Assembly: GCF_009765975.1 (NCBI RefSeq) | Contig: NZ_LMUJ01000088.1 | Span: 1-38,649 of the forward strand | DNA from: Acidisphaera sp. S103 | GTDB lineage: Bacteria > Pseudomonadota > Alphaproteobacteria > Acetobacterales > Acetobacteraceae | Length of the DNA stretch: 38,649 nucleotides | Direction of reading: 5' to 3' | In this document: in pieces, positions 32,845 through 38,649 of the stretch | Layout of the letters: every line of letters starts with the position of its first letter | Position numbering within the stretch: position 1 is the stretch's first letter | Program-made: the position numbers and the translations under genes | The notes under the pieces: generated by a model | Told to the model about the DNA's origin: nothing | The model's input: only the letters and a program-made list of their open reading frames with translations | The model's database searches: none

Positions 32845-33417
32845 TCAAGAAATCTGTACAAAAGTGTCGGCGGGACCGCCGTCCGCCCGGCGGCTGACCC
32901 GAATGGGCATCCACTCGGCCTCCTGTTCCAGCAACAGAGCGCCGTCGCGCGCTCGCTCCAGGCCGGCGATTAGAGTGCTGGCCACAGCCGCGCGGCAACG
33001 CAGCGCGCGTGATGGCGCATCCAGGGGGATCGGAGGCAGGAAAGCGGCGAGCGGACCGCCGTCCGGCAACGTGGCCAACAACCGGACGAACTGTCCCAGC
33101 GCGTCGCTGGCGGTCCACAGCGGCAGTCGCCGAGGCCGGAGCGCGACCGCCTGCTCGTCCGGCACCTGCAGTGCCGGCAGGCAAGCCCGCAGCAAATCGG
33201 TGAGGTCGCCGCCGCGGCCGGCCGCAGACACTTCCGGCCGACCTCTGCGAAAGGCGTCACGGCCCAATTGCATCCGCCGCTCGAGCCAGTCGGCCGCGGC
33301 TCGCATCTGCGCCCGGTCGAGCAACTGTCGGCGCAGTGCTTCGGCTTCTTCGACAGCCGCGCGCGCGGCCGGCGCATCGGCCGGCAGCAGCAGCCGGGAC
33401 CACAGTTCGGTTGTCGC
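32845..33417 (-). pseudogene. scpA: Segregation and condensation protein A (ScpA), lacking its N-terminus
   Basis: The minus-strand frame reads ELWSRLLLPADAPAARAAVE, AEALRRQLLDRAQMRAAADWLERR, QLGRDAFRRGRPEV, RPRRLPLWTASDALGQFVRL and RALRCRAAVASTLIAGLELAR-like GLERARDGALLLEQEAEWMP, the middle and C-terminal kleisin region of alphaproteobacterial ScpA. The N-terminal SMC-binding part, about 80-100 residues, is absent: upstream of about 33417 the frame meets T-rich repeats. The C-terminus ends in unrelated residues (GGPADTFVQIS). No scpB follows. A full scpA is presumably elsewhere; this is a mobilised or duplicated fragment. An internal TTG (33324) would allow a shorter peptide. Confidence 0.7.
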
Positions 33418-33460
33418 GCTGTAGCTATTGCTGCAACGGTCTTGGATTGAAAATAATTGG

Positions 33461-33710
33461 TTTTTTTGCGCACCTAATTTGCGACGCTGCAGCTAATCCC
33501 GCAACAGAATCGGCGATTTTTTGCACCTTATATGCGACAAAGTGCCCCCGAAACTTGAGCAAAGGGAGTGATCGGAAGAAACCAGATCTGGATGGCTTGT
33601 ATACCAATTCGAGGCATATGTTGACGTGGGCGTATCAAACGAACGTCGATTCACTCCCCCCAAACTATTGCAAATAAGGTGCAGTAAAAATGCATCTTAT
33701 GCGCGAGTCG
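33461..33710. repeat. Cluster of four T-rich repeats (GCACCTTATTTGCGAC-like)
   Basis: Copies: 33461-33485 (seven T, then GCGCACCTAATTTGCGAC), 33517-33538 (six T, then GCACCTTATATGCGAC), 33668-33690 on the minus strand (TTTTTACTGCACCTTATTTG) and 33686-33707 (AAAAATGCATCTTATGCGCG). They differ from the surrounding GC-rich DNA and sit between the scpA fragment and an IS110 remnant. They look like binding sites of a recombinase, transposase or plasmid replication protein; no such gene is adjacent. Confidence 0.6.
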
Positions 33711-33736
33711 CTGCATTAGATACAACGCGACACCCG

Positions 33737-34229
33737 GCGGATGAGAACCTGCCCGCCTTGGCACGAGAGCTGTTCGCCGGCCAGGCCAAGGAATATGAGC
33801 AGTTGCAGGCGCAAATCAGCAAGGTCGAGGCCGAGCTCGCAGATTGGCATCGGGCCGGTTGGTGCGGCGCTGCTGAGAATGAAGGCCCCGGACCCAACAC
33901 AATTCCACTCCCGCCGCCAGTTCGCGGCATGGATTGGTTTGATGCCAAAGGATCATTCAACCGCGGGCAAGGTCAGGCTTGGCGGCATCACGCGCGCCGG
34001 CGACGAGGCATTGCGCAGCGTTCTGGTGCTCGGGGCGACCGCCGTGATCCAACATGCTCAACGCAGCGGCAAGGCGTCGCCCTGGCTGACCGAACTTCTC
34101 AAGCGCAAGCCACCGAAGTTGGCTGCCGTGACGCTGGCCAACAAGACGGCGCGCATCGCATGGAAGATGATGCTGACAGGGGAAGCTTACAGCGCGAAAT
34201 CCGCTGCCGCCTTGGTGGGTGCGGCCTAG
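33737..34229 (+). pseudogene. IS110-family transposase, C-terminal half with a frame-changing deletion
   Basis: The first frame reads ADENLPALARELFAGQAKEY and ISKVEAELADWHRA, then sense continues in another frame as IGIGPVGAALLRMKAPDPTQ, FAAWIGLMPKDHSTAGKVRL, GGITRAGDEALRSVLVLGAT and LANKTARIAWKMMLTGE, ending TAG 34227-34229. This is the linker and Transposase_20 domain of an IS110/IS1111-type protein. About 15-20 residues are lost at the frame change near 33843-33860, where GGCATCGGG could be the fused repeat. The RuvC-like N-terminal domain is missing. It is not closely related to the IS110 remnant at 619-1120. Confidence 0.82.
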
Positions 34230-34480
34230 AAATTGGCCAGACATGGGAAGCAACCGCACAGCAACCGTGCTGAGCTGATGCCGGAACTTGCAAGATGAGG
34301 AGCAGATGGTGTGATCGAATCGATCCACGACGCGAGACACTCCGATATGTTCAATGGCCCTCTATGAGGTCGGAGTTTTGTTTGGAACTCTCATCGCGGA
34401 AACCATCTTGGCCAGCGTTCATGTGCGAGCGCATCAACAGGCCGGACATATGAACGCAAGCGATCTGATCAAAGCACTGC
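34230..34480 (+). ncRNA. Structured 3' region of the IS110/IS1111-type element, possible guide (bridge) RNA remnant
   Basis: Two nested hairpins stand out. ACTCCGA (34339-34345) pairs with TCGGAGT (34370-34376), enclosing CCTC-TAT-GAGG (34359-34369). GCGTTCAT (34415-34422) pairs with ATGAACGC (34450-34457), enclosing TGCG-AG-CGCA (34424-34433). IS1111-type members of the IS110 family encode their guide RNA downstream of the transposase; the location and folding fit, but transcription and guide loops are not shown. The first hairpin ends in TTTTG and could also serve as a terminator. Confidence 0.4.
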
Positions 34481-34632
34481 AAGCATCTTGCGAGGAGGGG
34501 GCCATCCACATATGAACAAATCGTCCAGTGAGCCCTTTGAACAGGTGAATGATACGGCCGCAAGGGTTGTATCTGCCTATGTCCGGCCCAATGTAAATGG
34601 CGTTGAGCATCGCGGTAGCTTTCGGCTTTGAA

Positions 34633-34655
34633 GAGAAGTGGTTTTAGCACTTCTC
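34633..34655. other. Perfect 8-bp hairpin upstream of the DUF1488 gene
   Basis: GAGAAGTG (34633-34640) pairs with CACTTCTC (34648-34655) around GTTTTAG. A second small stem CTGCTT/AAGCAG follows at 34664-34677. There is no T-run, so it is not an obvious terminator; it lies about 92 bases before the next start codon. Confidence 0.4.
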
Positions 34656-34746
34656 GGCGGTTTCTGCTTGGAAGCAGGATCATGGCTTGAACGCCACTCC
34701 GAATACAGCATGTACTCGTCGAATCGTGCCCTGAAAGGGTACCTCT

Positions 34747-35094
34747 ATGAACATCGCCAATAGCAATGAATATCGTCAAGAGGCGCGGTCAGTCACAAGA
34801 TCGCGTTGGGATGGTAGCCGCGTCCTGTTCGAGATCGAGATCGCAGGAAGGCCGGTCGCTTGCGGGATTTCGCGTGCCGCGCTGCAAGAACTTAACGGCT
34901 GCCACCACATTGCATCCGGCGATCTGTTGCGCCGGTTCGTAGAAGAGCGCGCCCGGATCGAAGGGATTGCCGCCAGCATTTTCGCCATAAGGCCAGAGAG
35001 TGTGACAGGTACGGTGCACATCTGGGCTGATGACATTTATGATCCGCCATCGGCTCCAGCAGTCGCGCGTCTACCCGCTGAGGCTCGGGTTTAA
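34747..35094 (+). CDS. DUF1488 family protein
   Basis: The 115-residue protein (MNIANSNEYRQEARSVTRSR) has the DUF1488 pattern: SRWDGSRVLFEIEIAGRPVACGISRAALQE, then a helical segment DLLRRFVEERARIEGIAASI. Family members are small, cytoplasmic and uncharacterised. It stands alone among short orphan genes, downstream of IS110 debris, which suggests an accessory region. No operon partner or regulator is evident. Confidence 0.75.
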   Translation: MNIANSNEYRQEARSVTRSRWDGSRVLFEIEIAGRPVACGISRAALQELNGCHHIASGDLLRRFVEERARIEGIAASIFAIRPESVTGTVHIWADDIYDPPSAPAVARLPAEARV

Positions 35095-35236
35095 GGCTCC
35101 AACACCGACGCGCCTACGTCGCAATCACCAGGCACGTGGTTAGGTCGCTCGATAGAGCGTACGTCTCAACCAGAGTTAATCAGCGCGAGAAGCAATGGCT
35201 GGATGAGCTGCGGCGAGCAGGCTGGTGCTCACGATA

Positions 35237-35341
35237 ATGAACAGTCAGCGAAATGGTTTGCTGCTCGCCGGTATCGCCGGCGTGCTCGGTGGCGTTGGGT
35301 GCAATAAACACGGAAAGCCCAGCGAGGGAGGACTAGCATGA
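35237..35341 (+). CDS. Very small ORF with a hydrophobic segment (34 residues)
   Basis: MNSQRNGLLLAGIAGVLGGVGCNKH... has a hydrophobic core followed by Cys at residue 22, somewhat like a small lipoprotein or entericidin, though the lipobox is weak. Its TGA overlaps the next start as ATGA (35338-35341), so coupling is possible. No good ribosome site is seen upstream. Confidence 0.35.
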   Translation: MNSQRNGLLLAGIAGVLGGVGCNKHGKPSEGGLA

Positions 35342-35535
35342 ACGACGATATCCGCGACGAGCAGGTCATACAGGCGAGGGCCGCCGATGCGGCGCGGCGC
35401 GAAGCCTTTCGCCGAACTGCTTCGCCGGGAAGGGACGCTTCACCGCAGGCGGTCGAGGCGACCCTGGCAAGCATTTCTGAAGAAGTCACGGCCGACGCTA
35501 TCGAACGGCGACGTGACAAGGGGAAGCTGCACTGA
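35338..35535 (+). CDS. Small hypothetical protein (65 residues)
   Basis: MNDDIRDEQVIQARAADAAR continues as a charged, Ala/Arg/Glu-rich, probably helical protein without membrane segments. A GGGAGG ribosome site lies 7 bases before the ATG, which favours real translation. I do not recognise the family. It is followed in the same frame, after the TGA, by the remnant at 35551-35750. Confidence 0.5.
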   Translation: MNDDIRDEQVIQARAADAARREAFRRTASPGRDASPQAVEATLASISEEVTADAIERRRDKGKLH

Positions 35536-35550
35536 GGGGGGACACCGCGA

Positions 35551-35750
35551 TTGTTCTTCAGTGGAGAGGCTCAACATGATGCCGGAACTGCTAACCGAAG
35601 TGACACGGATCTCGGCAACGAAGCAGTGGAGGAGATGGCCAAATATGGCATCACATGCACCCAGATCAGCCAGTTTTTCTATGGGGTTACTGCCACAGGA
35701 ACTTGGCGAATGCGGTTGCCGAAGTGAAGCGTCATCCACGCGCAGGTTGA
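35551..35750 (+). pseudogene. Frameshifted small hypothetical protein remnant
   Basis: One frame reads AGTANRSDTDLGNEAVEEMA and KYGITCTQISQFFYG; the next, starting at a GGGG run near 35684, continues GYCHRNLANAVAEVKRHPRA and stops at 35748-35750. I recall small Acetobacteraceae proteins with ..EEMAKYGI...FYGGYRYTNLADAVA.., so a one-base loss at the G run is likely. No ATG begins the frame. Confidence 0.45.
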
Positions 35751-36058
35751 TCCTGCGGTGCCGAAGCACGGTTTCGGGCTGATCTAATCCACGGTCCTGG
35801 CGATGGGACCTCACTCAGGCCGTTCGCGCCGCGCTGTGTTTTCCGCCGCCAGGGCGAAACCAATATCACACCCGGTTCTGGTCGCTCCGCTCGATCAGTC
35901 GAAGGATCGTGGTGCGGTCAGAGACGGAAACTGCGCGGAGCTCGGCAAGCGAGGCGGCATGGGTAGTTTCCGATGCTGTGCCTGAAATCAGGCGGACCCT
36001 ATAGTGACAAGAGGCTCCCCAGAAGCGCGGCGACCGTCAAGCATAGCAGGATTTCAGC
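35751..36058. other. Intergenic stretch without a recognised gene
   Basis: No family, promoter or terminator could be assigned. A minus-strand frame at about 35869-36010 is open but has no start codon and begins at a stop, so it was not called. Confidence 0.4.
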
Positions 36059-36538
36059 ATGAGCCGAACCGATGTATTTGCATTAAAAGACAACGGCCTG
36101 AACTCATTTCTTTTCGCCGAGGTGGGGGTCCAGTCCAATGGATCGACGCTCACCGTTCTCTCTGTCCTTGCTCGCCTTGGTGAGGATCCCTGGGGACAAG
36201 CTGCACAGTGGGTGAGCTTGCCCAGGCCGGACATTATTGACCGCTTGGCCCGTAGTATCGAACAGATGCCTCTGCCGCCGCGGGCACTTCGCGATGCCCG
36301 CCAAACCGCCACTCGGCTGAGTAAGTTGCTGCCGACGCAGGTAATCAAGCCCAATCAGTCGAACGCCGCAACACCCATTCCTTTGACATGGCCACGATGG
36401 ACACCGGTGGTCTTGGTCGTCATCATGCTGGCTATCGCCGTCGGGAGCACATTGCTTACGGGCCCGGATACGAAAGGTGCCGCCCTGGCGCCATTCGCTC
36501 AGACCGAGCCTGTCCCCGACAGCGCGCCATCTAATTGA
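36059..36538 (+). CDS. Hypothetical protein with a C-terminal membrane anchor
   Basis: The 159-residue protein (MSRTDVFALKDNGLNSFLFA) has a soluble N-terminal part of about 105 residues, with EVGVQSNGSTLTVLSVLARLGEDPWGQA and a helical RALRDARQTATRLSKLLPTQ, then a single membrane helix (VVLVVIMLAIAVGSTLL, about 116-132) and a short acidic tail. The topology suggests a tail-anchored inner-membrane protein facing the cytoplasm. I associate this type with Acetobacteraceae hypotheticals but know no function. Confidence 0.65.
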   Translation: MSRTDVFALKDNGLNSFLFAEVGVQSNGSTLTVLSVLARLGEDPWGQAAQWVSLPRPDIIDRLARSIEQMPLPPRALRDARQTATRLSKLLPTQVIKPNQSNAATPIPLTWPRWTPVVLVVIMLAIAVGSTLLTGPDTKGAALAPFAQTEPVPDSAPSN

Positions 36539-36713
36539 AGGCAAGTTTGTCGTATACAAAAAGATTGTGCAGACGTTGGACGCATTCAGCAAAGCCATTG
36601 ACTTTGACGCGTGCATCGGCGTGGGCGGGAGACCTACGTTAGGTAGCAGCCCTGTCACGCCTGAATGCGCCGCTGTATTTGGTTCCGGTTGAGCGTTATT
36701 CATGGAGGATAGC

Positions 36714-37184
36714 ATGGCCGATGATAACCCGTCTCAGCCTGAGGCCGATTCGTTCCGAAGATTTGAGAAGGCTTTCAAAGCTGCCGCGACCCAGCTCAAG
36801 GAAGATGCGAAGCGTGCGACTGTCGCACTTCGACAGGGGCAGGTTGAAACCTTGAGTCAGTACAAAATGAGCGATGCTGAGTGGGAAGGGTTGGTCGGTG
36901 CCGCGCGAAAAGCGGCGCAGCACGGCGAGAAGCAGTATCTTTTGCTGCGCTTCCCAAGTGGGCTTTGCACGGACGATTCGCGTGCGATCAATAATCCTCC
37001 CAATGACACCTGGCCAGAAACCCTTCGCGGGGAGGCTGCGGAAATCTATCAGCGATGGCATGAGACACTGAAACCGCGTGGGTTCGAGCTGTCTGCCAGC
37101 GTCCTCGACTTTCCGGGTGGCCAGCCGGGCGATGTGGGCTTGTTCCTGCGTTGGGGCGAAGACCTGACTCCGGACAGCAAATAG
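36714..37184 (+). CDS. Hypothetical soluble protein
   Basis: The ATG at 36714 is preferred to 36702 because GGAGG lies 6 bases upstream; the product is 156 residues (MADDNPSQPEADSFRRFEKA). A charged helical N-terminus (FKAAATQLKEDAKRATVALR) precedes a compact domain with YLLLRFPSGLCTDDSRAINN, LRGEAAEIYQRWHETLKPRG and SVLDFPGGQPGDVGLFLRWG. No known motif or membrane segment is seen. Confidence 0.6.
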   Translation: MADDNPSQPEADSFRRFEKAFKAAATQLKEDAKRATVALRQGQVETLSQYKMSDAEWEGLVGAARKAAQHGEKQYLLLRFPSGLCTDDSRAINNPPNDTWPETLRGEAAEIYQRWHETLKPRGFELSASVLDFPGGQPGDVGLFLRWGEDLTPDSK

Positions 37185-37387
37185 CACCGGCGGCGTCAGC
37201 TCGGCTCTTCTGAACGTGTCCCAACCACCCGCGCTTCAAGTGGCCAGGACACCCGACGCAGTCGTTCGCAATAACCACGGCAAAACGGTCTGTATCCGAA
37301 ACCAGGCCGCTTTGAAGACGCAGCCGATCGCCTCCTGCGCCTGCTCGTAAACCCGTTGCGGTTGATCCTTTCCGCGAAGCATGCCGG

Positions 37388-38649
37388 TCAGCCGAGGGTA
37401 ACAAGCAGCTTGTGCAACTTACCGTCGTCCACAAGGACCAAGCGGACCTTGGTTCCGGCAAGTGCCGTCCCGTCCAGTTCCGCACGGGCAACGCCCCGAC
37501 TGACGCCAGACGGGTTTTCCACCCGAATCACGTACCGAGCGGTTCCATGCCGGAGCGTCAGGTCGAAGCCTGGCCACGCTCGGGGGATGCAAGGATCCAG
37601 GATCAATTCCGAAGCTTGCACGCGCAAGCCTAAAATCCGCTCCACACCTGCTCGGTACATCCAACCCGCGGAGCCGGTGTACCATGTCCATCCGCCGCGC
37701 CCCACGTGCGGCGGCACCGAGTAGACATCGGCGGCAATGGCATAAGGCTCGACCGCATAGCGACGCGCCGCGTCCGCCGACAACGCGTGGTTGATCGGGT
37801 TGATGAGCGAGAACAACTCGCCCGCCTTATCGCCATCACCCAGCATCGCGTAAGCGATGATCGACCAGATCGCGCCATGGGTATACTGCCCGCCATTCTC
37901 CCGGATGCCGGGCGGATAGCCCTTGATGTATCCAGGCTCAAGCGCGGTCTTGTCGAATGGCGGGGTGAACAGCAGCACCAAGGCGTCATCATGCCGGACC
38001 AGCTCCCGGTCCACTGCCGCCATCGCGCGGACGGCATGGACCGGATCGGCGGCGCCAGAGATCACGCTCCAGGACTGTGCGATGGAGTCGATGCGGCATT
38101 CATCGTTCTGTGCCGAGCCCAGCGGCGTCCCATCGTCGAAAAACGCGCGACGGTACCAGTCACCATCCCAGCCGTCCCGTTCCAGCGCCTCACGCAACGC
38201 CGCGGCATGCTGCCGCCAGGCTGCCGCTCGCGTGCTTTCTGCCAGATCGGCGAATGCGGTCAGTGTGGCGATCAGCAGCCAGCCGACCCAGATACTCTCC
38301 CCTTTGCCTTGCTCCCCGATCTGGTTCATCCCGTCGTTCCAGTCACCTGTACCTATCAGTGGCAGGCCGTGGGTGCCGACCGCGAGACTCTGATCCAACG
38401 CCAGTGCGCAATGCTCGAACAGCGTCGCGTGGCGGTCACTGATCACCGGCGAAAAGAACGCCTCGCCCTGATGTTCGGCCAACGCCGGTCCTTCCAGGAA
38501 AGGCACCTCCTCCCGCAGAACCGCTGTATCGCCGGTGACTGTGACGTAGTGCTTGACGACAAAGCCGAGCCAGATGCGGTCGTCGGAGATCCGGGTGCGA
38601 ATGCCCAGGCCGGATTCCGGCAGCCACCAATGCTGCACGTCACCCTCCA
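37388..38649 (-). CDS. ndvB: Cyclic beta-1,2-glucan synthase, C-terminal GH94 phosphorylase part (N-terminus outside window)
   Basis: The frame is open to the right edge ([15 protein letters not shown]) and ends at 37388. The 420 visible residues follow the GH94 (cellobiose/chitobiose phosphorylase) fold at the end of NdvB/ChvB proteins: [20 protein letters not shown] with the catalytic Asp, [40 protein letters not shown] and [20 protein letters not shown]. The whole enzyme is about 2800 residues, with membrane, GT84 and GH94 domains, and makes periplasmic cyclic glucan used in osmoadaptation and host interaction; the phosphorylase part sets ring size. A stand-alone GH94 enzyme is possible, since the rest is not visible. 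The 203 bases before it (37185-37387) hold no recognised gene. Confidence 0.88.
   Translation of the reverse strand, partial: EGDVQHWWLPESGLGIRTRISDDRIWLGFVVKHYVTVTGDTAVLREEVPFLEGPALAEHQGEAFFSPVISDRHATLFEHCALALDQSLAVGTHGLPLIGTGDWNDGMNQIGEQGKGESIWVGWLLIATLTAFADLAESTRAAAWRQHAAALREALERDGWDGDWYRRAFFDDGTPLGSAQNDECRIDSIAQSWSVISGAADPVHAVRAMAAVDRELVRHDDALVLLFTPPFDKTALEPGYIKGYPPGIRENGGQYTHGAIWSIIAYAMLGDGDKAGELFSLINPINHALSADAARRYAVEPYAIAADVYSVPPHVGRGGWTWYTGSAGWMYRAGVERILGLRVQASELILDPCIPRAWPGFDLTLRHGTARYVIRVENPSGVSRGVARAELDGTALAGTKVRLVLVDDGKLHKLLVTLG

Noticed and set aside
32615..33510. A segment bounded by IS6-like ends (GTTCTGTTGCAAA at 32615 and GCAACAGAA near 33501) carrying the scpA fragment
   Set aside because: The right-hand match is only about 9 bases and no transposase is present, so chance is likely.
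35869..36010. Minus-strand frame reading ..GTASETTHAASLAELRAV..
   Set aside because: No start codon, begins directly after a stop and matches nothing I know.
1..38649. CRISPR arrays, tRNA or rRNA genes
   Set aside because: No regular repeat-spacer pattern, tRNA cloverleaf or rRNA sequence was recognised by reading; no dedicated scan could be run.

Overview
The window is high-GC DNA with alphaproteobacterial gene content. It carries an RpoE/ChrR-type ECF sigma factor with its zinc-cupin anti-sigma, a C-terminal piece of a cyclic beta-1,2-glucan synthase, a ScpA remnant, and small hypothetical proteins of a kind I associate with Acetobacteraceae. A member of Rhodospirillales/Acetobacteraceae is the most likely host; this is inference from protein families, since no rRNA or other marker gene is present.

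Layout. 1-2.9 kb is an insertion-sequence (IS) pile-up: an IS6 element cut by the window edge sits inside an IS110 transposase remnant, followed by an IS630 element that carries a divergent winged-helix gene and lies 2 bp beyond an RND efflux gene. 2.9-7.4 kb is a two-gene RND efflux operon (adaptor, pump). 7.7-8.5 kb is a second, frameshifted IS6 copy. 8.5-17.4 kb is the most coherent locus: an ECF sigma/ChrR pair whose divergent promoters share the form TGATCC-N16-CGTAG. The leftward operon encodes an FAD amine-oxidase-like protein, DUF1365, a CFA-synthase-like methyltransferase and DUF2147. The rightward operon encodes sigma, ChrR, an alpha/beta-hydrolase lipoprotein, a second CFA-synthase-like methyltransferase and a membrane protein. 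A lipocalin and a DUF1295 membrane protein lie next to it. I read this as an oxidative (probably singlet-oxygen) stress regulon that rebuilds membrane fatty acyl chains, possibly to furan or methyl-branched fatty acids.

17.7-19.4 kb holds an ISKra4-family element and a truncated enoyl-CoA hydratase. 19.7-30.5 kb is one long leftward catabolic operon: a LivK-H-M-G-F type ABC importer, hydantoinase A and B, an SDR dehydrogenase, a PLP aminotransferase and an HpcH/HpaI aldolase. Two LysR regulators follow, one divergent from livK, and they converge on each other with overlapping 3' ends. Both hydantoinase subunits look damaged: the A subunit lacks the GGAGP region and the B subunit has an in-frame amber codon 53 codons before its expected end.

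32.5-34.5 kb is debris: a headless scpA, a cluster of four T-rich repeats, and an IS110 transposase remnant with a structured 3' region that could encode an IS110-type guide RNA. 34.7-37.2 kb contains short orphan genes (DUF1488 and unknowns). 37.4 kb to the right edge is the C-terminal GH94 phosphorylase part of a cyclic beta-1,2-glucan synthase. No tRNA, rRNA or CRISPR array was recognised.
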